A DNA stretch of 48,183 nucleotides from Methanosarcina sp. UBA289. GTDB taxonomy: Archaea; Halobacteriota; Methanosarcinia; Methanosarcinales; Methanosarcinaceae. This document shows positions 31,671-41,720 of the stretch, piece after piece (position 1 is the stretch's first letter; every line of letters starts with the position of its first letter). Both the position numbers and the translations under genes were made by a program. The notes under the pieces were generated by a model. It was given only the letters and a program-made list of their open reading frames with translations. It ran no database searches and was not told where the DNA came from. The stretch covers positions 208,391 through 256,573 of the forward strand of contig DAKJ01000015.1 in NCBI GenBank assembly GCA_002496565.1, in the 5' to 3' direction.

Positions 31671-33014
31671 ATGAAACCTGTAAAGATACTTAGAATCGCT
31701 TTTAACATGGTCAAAGCCAACAAATTGCGGAGCTGGCTAACCATTATAGGGGTGATCATAGGCATTGCCTCGGTAATGACCATTGTCACAACCGGGGAAT
31801 TTTTCCAGGATCAGGTAACCAAAACCCTGGAAGAGCTGGGAGGAGATACGATCACCATCGTTGCCTCGGTCCCATTTAATTTTATGGAGGAAAACGCCTC
31901 CCAGGTAATCGTGGAAAGTGAAAACGGAAGTGAAAATGGAAACATAAGCGGGGGTGGAGATGATTTAAGTAACTCCATGGATTTTGGAGACGTGGAAACC
32001 CCGAAACTTACAAAAATGGATGTGTTCACACTCCGCCGTGTTCATGGTATCCAGTATATCAACGTTAACATTGAAACAAGCGCCGAACTGGAATTCGGAG
32101 GAAAGAAGACCTCAGTCTATGTCGAGGGTGTGGACCCGCGTGCCTGGCCTAACATCACTAAGAAAAAAGTTGGAGAAGGCAGGATGTTGCAGCCCGGAGA
32201 CCGTACCTCGGTGGTCATATCCAATGAACTGGCTAACGATGAAGCCCTGGGAAGGCAAATCCGGGTTAATCAGATGATTCTTCTCAACGGTAAGTCCTAC
32301 AGGGTAATTGGTATTCTGGCAAAGGACGGAGGGTTATTGGGAGGCCTTGGAGGTCTTTTTGGAAGTAGCATCTACATGCCTTATGAAGAAGTCAATTCTC
32401 TTTCAACCACTGAAGAAGGTGTTGATGAAAAAGAGACAGATGTTTATGACTCCATTGAGGTAAAACTCTACAAAAATGTAGACTACGAAGCCACAATAAA
32501 AGAAATGGAGAACATGCTGAGACTTTCACACAGGGTTGATGAAAAAAACCAGGACTTCTATGTGAGCTCCGGGAAAGAGGAAATGGAAAACACCAAAAAG
32601 CTGATTAACGGCCTTACAGCTTTCCTCGCGTTTATTGCAGGTATTTCTCTGCTTGTAGGTTCTACAGGGATTGCAAATACAATGTTTACATCTGTCCTTG
32701 AAAAAACTAAAGAAATTGGAATTATGAAAGCTATCGGAGCAAAGAACAGAGACATCATGCTTATCTTCCTCTGCAATTCTGCAATGATCAGTCTTGTTGG
32801 AGGAATAATAGGAATTCTCCTCGGCACAGCCGCTGTCCAAGTGATCCTTTTCCTGATCTCAATTTCAATGAAGGTCCCCTTTGAATTTGCTCTCAGCCTT
32901 AAAGGAACCATTATTGCAACTCTGGTCTCTATAATTGTGGGACTGATCGCGGGAATAGTACCTGCAAAGAGTGCTGCTGAATTGAAGCCTGTAGATGCAT
33001 TGAGATATGAGTAA
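31671..33014 (+). CDS. ABC transporter permease (MacB/FtsX type)
   Basis: A 447-aa permease. One N-terminal TM helix (about 21-42, SWLTIIGVIIGIASVM) is followed by a large extracytoplasmic MacB_PCD domain (about 45-300) with VYVEGVDPRAWPN and GLLGGLGGLFGSSIYMP. Three TM helices (about 315-440) include the FtsX core with EKTKEIGIMKAIGA, the coupling helix that contacts the ATPase. This four-TM layout is that of MacB-like exporters. It is the third gene of the operon starting at 29407; the export substrate is not known. Confidence 0.92.
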   Translation: MKPVKILRIAFNMVKANKLRSWLTIIGVIIGIASVMTIVTTGEFFQDQVTKTLEELGGDTITIVASVPFNFMEENASQVIVESENGSENGNISGGGDDLSNSMDFGDVETPKLTKMDVFTLRRVHGIQYINVNIETSAELEFGGKKTSVYVEGVDPRAWPNITKKKVGEGRMLQPGDRTSVVISNELANDEALGRQIRVNQMILLNGKSYRVIGILAKDGGLLGGLGGLFGSSIYMPYEEVNSLSTTEEGVDEKETDVYDSIEVKLYKNVDYEATIKEMENMLRLSHRVDEKNQDFYVSSGKEEMENTKKLINGLTAFLAFIAGISLLVGSTGIANTMFTSVLEKTKEIGIMKAIGAKNRDIMLIFLCNSAMISLVGGIIGILLGTAAVQVILFLISISMKVPFEFALSLKGTIIATLVSIIVGLIAGIVPAKSAAELKPVDALRYE

Positions 33015-33857
33015 GCAAGTTTAGAGGGTAGGAGATATTTTTCAGATCCCTTTTGATGAAAGAGTCTCTCAAGGAGTTATAAAGTGACAGATAATTAGAG
33101 GAAAGTACCAATCAAGAAATATACAGAGAGCAATTCATTCGTCATTAGTGAAGGATTCATTTCTTTCTTCTCTTCCTCTTTTTTTTGAATATAATTCATT
33201 TCTTAATCAAACAATTCCTCTCTAAATTTTTCTCTGTTTACATGCGGATCCAATGCTTGACTTTCATATACTCTCATTATAATTTCAAAAGTTCTTTGAA
33301 TTCTCCTTCTATGCAGAATTACTGTCAACAAATCTGACGCATTCTCTGCAAATATTATACTCCAAAGCAACTATATCTAGCCATTTTTCTCAGAATGAGC
33401 TGTTGAGTTTCTTACAAGAGAATAAATCCTTCTGTTAATGATTAATATCAACATTGTGATCTGGATTAGAGTTTCAATCACCTGCACATTCGAGCAAAAA
33501 AGTATATTGAAGACCTTAAATCTACTTAATCAAATTTTTGCATATTTTTTCCTTTTTTGAATGTGTAAACTAGATTTTGTATTCCTAACCGTTGTCAAAA
33601 TAGATTATTTGTGTCTAACCCAATAACCACACAGACTCATAAAACAAAAACTTTATATGCAAACTTTACGTACTTCTTCCAGACAGCATTGTACATAGAT
33701 GGTCATCGAATTTCCCGTAGCGTAAAACATCGGCGAAATACTTTAAAATGGATTTTCAAGTTCCCAATATAATTTTGATAACTTGTTTGAGAATCCAATT
33801 CTTTTCAACTTCTCTTTATTCCTTCGAGATTTATCAAAGTTTGTTAAATTATCAAAT
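33015..33857. other. Gene-free AT-rich region upstream of iorA
   Basis: No gene is seen. CTTTATATGC at 33651-33660 is the best TATA candidate for the iorAB operon and would give a leader of about 250 nt. The 3' end runs into the 28-bp tandem repeats. Confidence 0.4.
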
Positions 33858-33941
33858 TTGTTAAAATATTACCCTAAATTCGAGATTGTTAAAGTTTTAC
33901 CCTAAATTCGAGATTGTTAAAGTTTTACCCTAAATTCGAGA
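33858..33941 (+). repeat. Three tandem 28-bp repeats abutting the iorA start codon
   Basis: Three units (33858-33885, 33886-33913, 33914-33941) share the sequence TTGTTAAAGTTTTACCC followed by TAAATTCGAGA; the first differs at three positions. The last base of the third unit is the A of the iorA ATG. There is no Shine-Dalgarno sequence in the unit, so the repeats take the place where one is normally found. Confidence 0.88.
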
Positions 33942-35821
33942 TGAGTTTATTGACTGATAAAAAGTTGTTAATGGGTAATGAAGCCATTGCACTTGGAGCG
34001 ATAGAAGCCGGCGTTCAGGTAGTTACAGGGTATCCCGGAACTCCCTCAACCGAGGCTCTGGAAACGATTGCCCGGTATGCAAACAGGTGCGGTATCTATA
34101 CCGAGTGGTCCAGCAACGAGAAGGTTGCACTTGAAACGGCGGTCGGGGCAGCTTATTCCGGAGGAAAGGCGCTTGTAACCATGAAGCAGGTAGGATTGAA
34201 TGTCGCATCTGATCCTCTTATGAGCCTGAGCTACATCGGGGTAAAAGGAGCCCTTGTCCTGCTCGTTGCCGACGACCCTGGGCCTCATTCTTCCCAGACT
34301 GAACAGGATACAAGAGCTTTCGGGCACTTCGCAAACATTCCTGTCCTTGATCCTGCAACCCCTCAGGAAGCATATGAGCTGACAAAACTGGCTTTTGAGC
34401 TTTCGCATGAATTTGAAATTCCTGTCATCCTTAGAACCACCACGCGAGTTTCCCACAGCTGCGGGGATGTCGAGGTCGAGGTTGCAGAACCTGCGCCGGT
34501 TGAAGCCGTTAGCGAGGGTTTTGTAAAGGATAAACGCTGGACGATCTTCCCGAAACTGACGGCCGAGAGACACCCCTGGCTTGAAAATACACAGGTACAG
34601 CTTTCCGAGCGTTTTTCCGAGCTTTCCTTCAATTCGGTTTCTGGATCTGGAAAAATCGGGATTATTGCTTCAGGAGTTTCAGCCCTTTATGTAAAAGAGG
34701 CTGTAAAAACTGTCAGTAATTTTGAAGATTTGTTTACACTCTTCAGGGTAGGGACAGTGTATCCTTTTCCTGAAAAGGCGGCTCTTTCTTTCCTGAAAGG
34801 AATTGACCGGTTGATCGTGGTTGAAGAGCTTGACCCTTACCTTGAAGAACAGATACTCCAGCTTATAGGTAAAGCCCATCTGCCTATTGATGTTTATGGA
34901 AAGAAGAACGGCTTTTTCCCTGTAAGCGGGGAGTATAATGTGGATATTGTCATTGACAGTATCAACCGCACACTTGCAGCGTGTGGGGAGAGTTTGCGCC
35001 TTTCTCATGCTTCTCCTGCCGTCTCAAGAGATAAACTTCCTCCCCTTCCGATCCGGGCTCCTACCCTCTGTGCTGGCTGCATGCACAGGACCGTCTTTTA
35101 TGCTTTCAAGCAGGCTGCAAAACAGCTTAAAAAAGAGTCCCAAACTGATACGATTTTCTCAGGAGATATTGGCTGTTATACCCTCGGAAATGCCTACCCT
35201 CTTAACATGGTCGATACTTGCCTCTGCATGGGAGCTGGGATAAGCATTGCAGGAGGGCTCTCGCGTACGAATCCCAAAGCAAAACAGGTAGCGTTTATCG
35301 GGGATTCGACCTTTTTCCATTCAGGCATTCCTGCAGTGATAAATGCTGTCTATAACGGAGCTGACATCACCCTCGCAGTCCTTGATAATCGCACAACTGC
35401 AATGACAGGGCATCAGCCTCATCCTGGCATAGGCTTAACTGTCCTTGGAAATACCTCGAAAGCCATTGAAATTGCAGACGTGGTTCGGAGCTGTGGGGTT
35501 GAATTTGTAAGGACAGTAAATACTGTAGAGCCGGATTGCCTGGAGAGTTGCGTAAAAGCCGCAAAGGAAGCCATGAATTTTAATGGGCCGTCGGTTCTGG
35601 TCTTCAAAGGCAAGTGTGTAGGGATAACAAAACCCGACAAATATTACGAAATAAAACCCGAAGCCTGCACAGGCTGTGGCTTCTGTATAAAAGAACTCGG
35701 CTGCCCTGCGCTTAACCTTGCTGGAGATAAGCCTGTTATACAGGATAGCTGCAGCGGCTGTGGGCTCTGTGCGCAAATATGCTCCTCGGAAGCCATCTTC
35801 ATAGGAGGCGAAAAGCTGTGA
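33941..35821 (+). CDS. iorA: Indolepyruvate:ferredoxin oxidoreductase, alpha subunit
   Basis: TPP- and iron-sulfur-dependent enzyme that oxidatively decarboxylates aryl-pyruvates from Trp, Phe and Tyr to aryl-acetyl-CoA and reduces ferredoxin. About 626 aa. N-terminal pyrimidine-binding domain (GNEAIALGAIEAGVQVVTGYPGTPS), a central transketolase-like part, the TPP domain (GDIGCYTLG and GDSTFFHSG), and two C-terminal ferredoxin clusters (CTGCGFCIKELGCP and CSGCGLCAQICS). ATG 33941 is taken as start because family proteins begin here; an in-frame TTG at 33914 lies inside the tandem repeat. The stop overlaps iorB. Confidence 0.95.
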   Translation: MSLLTDKKLLMGNEAIALGAIEAGVQVVTGYPGTPSTEALETIARYANRCGIYTEWSSNEKVALETAVGAAYSGGKALVTMKQVGLNVASDPLMSLSYIGVKGALVLLVADDPGPHSSQTEQDTRAFGHFANIPVLDPATPQEAYELTKLAFELSHEFEIPVILRTTTRVSHSCGDVEVEVAEPAPVEAVSEGFVKDKRWTIFPKLTAERHPWLENTQVQLSERFSELSFNSVSGSGKIGIIASGVSALYVKEAVKTVSNFEDLFTLFRVGTVYPFPEKAALSFLKGIDRLIVVEELDPYLEEQILQLIGKAHLPIDVYGKKNGFFPVSGEYNVDIVIDSINRTLAACGESLRLSHASPAVSRDKLPPLPIRAPTLCAGCMHRTVFYAFKQAAKQLKKESQTDTIFSGDIGCYTLGNAYPLNMVDTCLCMGAGISIAGGLSRTNPKAKQVAFIGDSTFFHSGIPAVINAVYNGADITLAVLDNRTTAMTGHQPHPGIGLTVLGNTSKAIEIADVVRSCGVEFVRTVNTVEPDCLESCVKAAKEAMNFNGPSVLVFKGKCVGITKPDKYYEIKPEACTGCGFCIKELGCPALNLAGDKPVIQDSCSGCGLCAQICSSEAIFIGGEKL

Positions 35822-36417
35822 AATATGATATTCTGATTGCAGGCGTTGGTGGGCAGGGAGTTGTGCTTGCTTCCCGCATTCTTGCCCTTGCAGCAATGAA
35901 AGCCGGATTTCACGTAAGCACTGCCGAAACCATAGGCATGTCTCAGAGAGAAGGTTCGGTCAGCAGTCATATAAGGATAGGAGACGATGTTTCAGGGTCA
36001 CTTATTCCCATCGGGCAGGCAGACCTGCTTTTAGGCCTTGAACCCGCAGAAACCGTGCGAAACCTGCCTTTTCTTAAGGAAGGCGGAAAGGTACTGGTAA
36101 ATACCCATGCTATCCCTCCGGCATCGAGGCCGCCTGGGAGCCCTGAATATAACCCTGCAGCTTTACTTTCGTTTTTATGTTCATATTACCCTGACATTCT
36201 TTGCTCTGATTTCACGGAGCTTGCAGGCGATGTAGGGACATACAAGGCTGCAAACGTTGCAATGCTTGGAGCGGCTGCAGGTGCACGAGTATTACCTTTT
36301 CATGAAGATATTCTAAAGGCAGTACTGGATGCCGAAATCCCTGAAAAATACAGGGCTGTAAACGATGCCGCATTCGAACGCGCAAGAAAATGTATTAGAT
36401 TTATCTCCGGCATCTGA
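35818..36417 (+). CDS. iorB: Indolepyruvate:ferredoxin oxidoreductase, beta subunit
   Basis: Gamma-type 2-oxoacid oxidoreductase subunit, about 199 aa, partner of IorA. It begins VKYDILIAGVGGQGVVLASRIL, the typical GVGGQG start, with ETIGMSQREGSVSSHIRIG as the second family block. GTG 35818 overlaps the iorA TGA (GTGA), and AGGAGG lies 9 nt upstream; a longer reading from 35779 would overlap the ferredoxin end of iorA and is not favoured. Translational coupling with iorA is likely. Confidence 0.94.
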   Translation: MKYDILIAGVGGQGVVLASRILALAAMKAGFHVSTAETIGMSQREGSVSSHIRIGDDVSGSLIPIGQADLLLGLEPAETVRNLPFLKEGGKVLVNTHAIPPASRPPGSPEYNPAALLSFLCSYYPDILCSDFTELAGDVGTYKAANVAMLGAAAGARVLPFHEDILKAVLDAEIPEKYRAVNDAAFERARKCIRFISGI

Positions 36418-36442
36418 ACTGGGGAGCAGAAGGTGAAATTAT

Positions 36443-37750
36443 ATGTATGAAGTATCCACTAAGGCTGAACTTGATCCCAATGCACAGCTTTACCATCCCA
36501 ATATCTCGGAAGAAGATACCTTTGCAAAACTGAAGGCATTGCTGAAGCGCGTAGCTGAAAACAGTCCTTTTTACCAGAAAAAGTTCAAGGAAGCAAATAT
36601 CGATATCGAAGATATAAGGTCGCTTGAAGACCTGAAGCTTCTTCCCTTTACACATAAAGAAGAACTCAGGGATGCCTACCCTCTTGGGTTGCAGTCAGTA
36701 CCTGATTCAGAAGTCGTAAGGATCCATTCCTCGTCTGGAACCACCGGAAAACCCGTAATTATTCCTTACACCCGAAAGGATGTAGATGTCTGGGCCGAGA
36801 TGGTGATGCGCTGTTACATGCTGGCAGGCCTTAACAACCAGGACAGAATTCAGATTACTCCAGGGTACGGGCTCTGGACTGCAGGGATAGGATTCCAGCT
36901 TGGAGCTGAACGCCTGGGAGCAATGGCTATACCTACAGGCCCGGGAAATACCGAAAAACAGCTTGAAATGCTTGTTGACCTGAAGTCCACAACTTTAGCA
37001 AGTACCTCTTCTTATGCGATTTTGCTTGCTGAAGAAATTGAAAAACGCGGGCTTAAATCCCAGATCCATCTAAGAAAAGGTATTATAGGTTCGGAACGCT
37101 GGAGTGAAAAAATGCGCAGTCGAATCGAGACCGAGCTGGGAATAGAAACTTTTGATATTTACGGGCTGACCGAAATCTACGGGCCAGGAATTGGCCTTGA
37201 TTGTTCATTCCATGAAGGTATGCATTACTGGTCCGACTACCTGCTCTTTGAGATTATCGATCCTATTACGGGCGAGCAGCTTCCTGACGGCACGCTTGGA
37301 GAACTTGTAATAACAACCCTCACAAAGGAAGGAGCTCCTCTTATCCGCTACAGGACAAGAGACCTTACCCGGATCATTCCTGGCGTCTGTAAATGCGGCT
37401 GTCCTTTTCCGAGAATTGACAGGATCCTGGGACGGTCGGATGACCGTATAAAGTTCAAGGCTGTGAATATCTATCCTGGCCAGATTGAAGATATTATTCA
37501 CAGGGTTCCGGGCGTAAGCAGCGAATACCAGATCCTGCTTACCCGTAAGGACGGCCGGGACAGCATGATCTTCAGAATCGAGATAGAAAATGCAGAAGAC
37601 TCCAAAAGGAAAGAGAAAACTGAAAAAGCTCTCAGAAAAGCTTTTAAGGACTTTATAGGCGTAACCGTGGATGTTGTGGGCATGAAGATAGGGGAACTTC
37701 CCCGCAGCACGAAAAAAACAAAAAGAGTGATTGATGAAAGGGAGCTGTGA
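36443..37750 (+). CDS. paaK: Phenylacetate-CoA ligase family (aryl-acetate-CoA ligase)
   Basis: A 435-aa AMP-forming ligase of the PaaK family. ATP site SSGTTGKP (97-104), ITPGYGLWTAGIGFQLGAERLG, EIYGPGIGLDC and the C-terminal hinge GRSDDRIKFKAVNIYPGQIE. A CKCGCPFPRI segment resembles the Cys site in some PaaK relatives. Directly after iorAB, it would interconvert the aryl-acetyl-CoA made by IorAB and free aryl-acetate, either saving ATP or feeding aromatic amino-acid synthesis from exogenous aryl acids; the direction is inferred. It begins 25 nt after iorB. Confidence 0.9.
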   Translation: MYEVSTKAELDPNAQLYHPNISEEDTFAKLKALLKRVAENSPFYQKKFKEANIDIEDIRSLEDLKLLPFTHKEELRDAYPLGLQSVPDSEVVRIHSSSGTTGKPVIIPYTRKDVDVWAEMVMRCYMLAGLNNQDRIQITPGYGLWTAGIGFQLGAERLGAMAIPTGPGNTEKQLEMLVDLKSTTLASTSSYAILLAEEIEKRGLKSQIHLRKGIIGSERWSEKMRSRIETELGIETFDIYGLTEIYGPGIGLDCSFHEGMHYWSDYLLFEIIDPITGEQLPDGTLGELVITTLTKEGAPLIRYRTRDLTRIIPGVCKCGCPFPRIDRILGRSDDRIKFKAVNIYPGQIEDIIHRVPGVSSEYQILLTRKDGRDSMIFRIEIENAEDSKRKEKTEKALRKAFKDFIGVTVDVVGMKIGELPRSTKKTKRVIDEREL

Positions 37751-37882
37751 GATCCCCTTTTAACCTTTCATCTCCAATTTCTTCTTTTATTTAATCCATT
37801 TTTCACTTGTTTTCTTGTTTATTCTTAATCCGTCTTCCACTTACTTTCTATCAATCGATTAATTACTTAATTATCAATCTCT

Positions 37883-38974
37883 TTAATCGACTTTTACGGC
37901 GCACTCAATTTTATCTCCTTCTGTATTGGATAATTTTCCAGTAGCCTTCTTTTCGTTTTCAAGATCTTTTTTATATACAATAGTCCTGTAAGGGTACGGA
38001 ATTTCTATGCCTTCCTTATCAAAGCGCTTTTTAATAGCTTCCCTTATTTCGCATCCTGAACTGTGCGCAATGTTTCTGTCTTTGAACCAGACGTTCATGC
38101 GGAGGTTTACGGAATACTCACCCAGTTCGACAACACTTACTTTAACTCCTCCTCTCTCTCTAAAATCCGGGTCTACGGGATGTAGCACAGGGGAGTCAAA
38201 AAGTCCTACTCCAAAGGTTTCGGACTTAAGTAAGCTGGGCTTTACAACATTATATTTAACCTCCTGCGGAGGCATGACATTGGGATGTTTTCTGGCTTCT
38301 TCGATCATGATTCTTCTTGCCTGGTCAATATCGGCATCATAGCTTATTCCAACGTCAATTGGCCAAATTACTGCGGGGTCTTCTATAGTCCAGTTAATTA
38401 TCGCTTCATTGCTGATTTTGGAATTGGGGATTATAAGACGCCTGTTATCCCAGGTTATGATAACTGTATGCCTGAGGTTGAGATCCGTAACTTTTCCATA
38501 TTCGTTCATAATATTCAGTCTGTCTCCGACCCTGAAAGGTTGAAAGATGGCAAGAGAAACCCCTGCGATTATGTTGCTCAGTGTGTTCTGAGCTGCAAGA
38601 CTTATAGCAATACCGGCAATTCCTGCCCCTGTAAAGAGGGCAACTGAGAGGCTCCGAAGACTAGGAATGCTGAATATAACAACAAGAATTCCCATAAAAT
38701 AGATTAATGCTACCACAATATGCCTGAACATCCGGAAAGACGTTGGGTCCATATGCAGCCTGGTACTTGCACTTTTAAAATGGCGTTCTAGAAGACGGTT
38801 TACGTTCCGTGCGACAAGGACAGTGAGCAGGCCAATAAAAATTATGAATAAAAATGTACCGAAGTTATCTGAAAACCATGTAAATGCCTGCTCTAGGCCT
38901 CGGTCAAAATAAGACATATTCTCTACAAAAGAAGATTGATTGTCGGGGGTTTCCATGCCCTGTTTGTTTGACAA
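37883..38974 (-). CDS. MscS family mechanosensitive channel
   Basis: A 363-aa small-conductance channel. Three TM segments (about 30-55, 75-100, 105-150) include a TM3-type Gly/Ala-rich pore helix (TGAGIAGIAISLAAQNTLSN), then the beta domain starting FQPFRVGDRLNI and the C-terminal vestibule. It would release solutes on osmotic downshock. The start could be TTG 38974 or ATG 38956; neither has a strong ribosome binding site. It forms a leftward pair with the gene at 39184 and is a paralog of the MscS at 42461. Confidence 0.9.
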   Translation of the reverse strand: MSNKQGMETPDNQSSFVENMSYFDRGLEQAFTWFSDNFGTFLFIIFIGLLTVLVARNVNRLLERHFKSASTRLHMDPTSFRMFRHIVVALIYFMGILVVIFSIPSLRSLSVALFTGAGIAGIAISLAAQNTLSNIIAGVSLAIFQPFRVGDRLNIMNEYGKVTDLNLRHTVIITWDNRRLIIPNSKISNEAIINWTIEDPAVIWPIDVGISYDADIDQARRIMIEEARKHPNVMPPQEVKYNVVKPSLLKSETFGVGLFDSPVLHPVDPDFRERGGVKVSVVELGEYSVNLRMNVWFKDRNIAHSSGCEIREAIKKRFDKEGIEIPYPYRTIVYKKDLENEKKATGKLSNTEGDKIECAVKVD

Positions 38975-39183
38975 GAAGCTTTAAATAAATATTGATTTAA
39001 AAAAATATAAACTGAAAGAAATATAAACTGTGTAGAAACTAAGTTTGGAATAAACTATCTTAGGACAATTTAATCAAGGCTGATGAAGAAGCATTTAAAA
39101 TAAATGAAAGGAAGATTTACTTCCTTTCCTGGCATACGTAACAAAAACTTCTTTAATCGAAGTTTAGGGATTTATGTGACTAC

Positions 39184-40107
39184 TTACTTGCCTCTTTCTC
39201 TGGCATATGCAACAAGAGCATCTTTTATCCCGTATTTGAACGCGACCACAATTGCAATTCCCCATGCCAGCGGCCCAAAGAACAGGTAAAGGATACTGGT
39301 GTTAACGAGCATCGTGTCCAGTGCCACCAGAATTACGATAAGGAATAGAAAACCTCTCAGTAGAGGAAGGATAATATCTGCACCCTCTACATTCATACCT
39401 CTGATCGTACTTGTAAGGTAATCCATCACTATATCGATAGAAAGAATCCCTATTATCAGAATCAAAATACCTGTAAAAAGCCTGGGTAAATACTCAGTAA
39501 TACTTATTAGCAACTGGGTAAGCATGGTCAACTGCAAAATATTCGATGCAGTTGTAAGAAATATCAGATACCCAAACAGTCTTACCAATCCGGAAATGAT
39601 TCCTGAGGCTGTTAGTCCTCCTGATCTGACTGACGCTCCGAAAGGTGTCCCTTCAAATTTCTCGTCTACTCCAATCGAAATAAGCAGATTTTTAATCAGA
39701 TCACCAATGAAGTCTACAATCAGGAAGCCTATTAAGAGTACAATGAATGCAGAGATCACAAGTGGGATGTAGTATATTACCAGGTTGATGAAATTATTCA
39801 CTGCCTGGATGTTTAGAATATTAAGGATAATCAAGGCAAAGATGATATAAACGAGCCATCGGATGACTGCATCAAAAAAGCCAACCGTACTCATCTGTCC
39901 TCTTCTTATCATTCTACCTATCACGGTTCTATCAACAAGATCATCGAGTCCTATCTTATCCAGTATGCTTGCACCAACTCTTCCAAGAAATGTCCCAAGG
40001 ATTTTTCCTATAATAATGAGAACAATTATTGCTACTAATGTCGGAATAAATGCTATAAACTGGTCAAGCATACTATATACGCTATTCATAATTTGGTCTT
40101 CAGCCAT
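39184..40107 (-). CDS. Membrane protein with conserved TM-helix repeats (channel-like)
   Basis: About 307 aa, mostly membrane. It has repeats of the TM-helix unit often found next to or within MscS proteins: IVLIIIGKILGTFLGRV, VLLIGFLIVDFIGDLI and LILIIGILSIDIVMDYL, with Gly-rich helices. It lacks the MscS beta domain. A mechanosensitive-channel-like role is suggested by family and by three channel genes nearby. The start is placed at ATG 40107 because GGGGTG lies 6 nt upstream; GTG 40116 is part of that site. Confidence 0.8.
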   Translation of the reverse strand: MAEDQIMNSVYSMLDQFIAFIPTLVAIIVLIIIGKILGTFLGRVGASILDKIGLDDLVDRTVIGRMIRRGQMSTVGFFDAVIRWLVYIIFALIILNILNIQAVNNFINLVIYYIPLVISAFIVLLIGFLIVDFIGDLIKNLLISIGVDEKFEGTPFGASVRSGGLTASGIISGLVRLFGYLIFLTTASNILQLTMLTQLLISITEYLPRLFTGILILIIGILSIDIVMDYLTSTIRGMNVEGADIILPLLRGFLFLIVILVALDTMLVNTSILYLFFGPLAWGIAIVVAFKYGIKDALVAYARERGK

Positions 40108-40407
40108 ATTAGTCACCCCTATATCCTAGTTCTAAAACTGACGAAATTTCCAAATTCCCCGATTTTTGGAAAAAGCTAATTATATGTTTATCATATTATC
40201 CTATTAAATATATAATACATATATTTATCTGCAAGCATATAAAAAGCTTATTTTGCATTGAGAAGTAGATCGCGTTAAGAGTAAACCAAACTTACTCAGA
40301 AAATTGACAAAAATATTTGGACTAAATGTTGTACACAGGCTTAAATCAATGGAGCTTTAATTACTGAGTAGTCTATTTTTATTAGAAGGTGAGGCAGAGA
40401 AGCAAGT
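40108..40407. other. Divergent promoter region
   Basis: No gene is seen between the leftward channel-like gene and rightward corA. Several TATA-like AT runs (for example TATTAAATATATAATACATATA near 40202-40222, split into shorter boxes) could serve both sides. Confidence 0.4.
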
Positions 40408-41472
40408 ATGGGGACTTTTGGAAGAAGAGGATCTAAATCCGGGCTTGCACCCGGAACGCTTGTCCATGTGGGGGAAAAGAAGGTCGAAAAGGTAGTAATT
40501 CGAGTTCTGGCCTATAACAGTGAAAAAATTATAGAAAAAGAGTTGGATTCAGTTGAAGAGTGTTTGGAGTTTAAGGGCCAGTCAGACATCAATTTCTGGA
40601 TAAATGTAGATGGGCTTGATAGGGTAGACGTTATAGAAAAGCTTGGAAATTATTTCAATATCCATCCTCTTACTCTTGAAGATGTGCTCAATACAGGACA
40701 GCGGCCCAAAACTGAAGATTATGATTCATATATTTATACAGTTTTAAAAATGATGCTTCTTGATGCGGAAAAGGAAGAAATTATTATAGACCAGGTAAGC
40801 ATCATCATTGGCCCGAATTATATTCTCTCTTTTCAGGAAAGGCAGGGGGACGTTTTTGATCCGGTGCGGGAAAGGTTTGAAAACCCGGCTTCTCGCCTGC
40901 GGAAAAGCGGGGTGGATTATCTTGCCTACAGCCTTATTGATGCTGTAGTCGATAATTACTTTTTAATTCTTGAGCACTTTGGGGATGAAATCGAATACCT
41001 TGAAGAAGGGCTGGTAATACAGCCAAGGCCTGAGACCCTCAAGACTATTCAAAAGTACAAACGGGATATGATTACCCTTCGTAAGTCTGTCTGGCCTCTC
41101 CGGGAGCTGATAAGTGGTTTACAGAGGGTCGAGTCCAATCTTATTAAAGAGAATACCAGGTTTTACCTTAGAGATGTTTATGACCATACCATTCAGGTAA
41201 TTGATTCAGTAGAAGATTTCCGGGATATTTTGTCTTCAATGGTTGATATATATCTCTCCAGCATAAGCTACAGGATGAACGACGTTATGAAGGTTCTGAC
41301 AGTCATAGCAACGATTTTCATTCCACTTACTTTCATAGCAGGCGTTTATGGAATGAATTTCGAATACATGCCTGAGCTCAAATGGCGCTGGGGCTATCCG
41401 GCAGTAATATTTGGAATGACCCTGTTAGCAGTCACTATGTTCGTCTATTTTAAGAAAATGAAATGGGTTTGA
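40408..41472 (+). CDS. corA: CorA family magnesium/cobalt transporter
   Basis: A 354-aa CorA. A large cytoplasmic N-terminal domain ends in a long stalk helix, then two TM helices near the C-terminus. The selectivity motif YGMN is at 314-317, followed by the FEYMPEL loop. The end is basic (KKMKW). CorA pentamers let Mg2+ or Co2+ into the cell. ATG 40408 with GGTGAGG about 12 nt upstream. It lies between MscS-type genes, which suggests an ion and turgor homeostasis cluster. Confidence 0.95.
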   Translation: MGTFGRRGSKSGLAPGTLVHVGEKKVEKVVIRVLAYNSEKIIEKELDSVEECLEFKGQSDINFWINVDGLDRVDVIEKLGNYFNIHPLTLEDVLNTGQRPKTEDYDSYIYTVLKMMLLDAEKEEIIIDQVSIIIGPNYILSFQERQGDVFDPVRERFENPASRLRKSGVDYLAYSLIDAVVDNYFLILEHFGDEIEYLEEGLVIQPRPETLKTIQKYKRDMITLRKSVWPLRELISGLQRVESNLIKENTRFYLRDVYDHTIQVIDSVEDFRDILSSMVDIYLSSISYRMNDVMKVLTVIATIFIPLTFIAGVYGMNFEYMPELKWRWGYPAVIFGMTLLAVTMFVYFKKMKWV

Positions 41473-41720
41473 CTTTCTTTTAGCTGGAGACTTCTTTGCT
41501 TCTTTTTTGCTCCTCTTCAATTAGCTTTTTTGTTGCTTTTTCTATCAGCTCTGTTTTTATTAGCTTTTCCATTGGGCCTTTTTGTCTTCTGTGCTGATTT
41601 CATATCTATTTTTTCTTTAGATTATAGAAACACCTTTAAAAGAAAAAATTTTTATAATGTGTGATATCTATATTAAGGAATTCAGAGAATTATTTGTAAA
41701 GTGTTAGTTCCCAGGATATT

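Noticed and set aside
33858..33941. 28-bp repeats as a CRISPR array
   Set aside because: The units are directly tandem with no spacers and no cas genes nearby.
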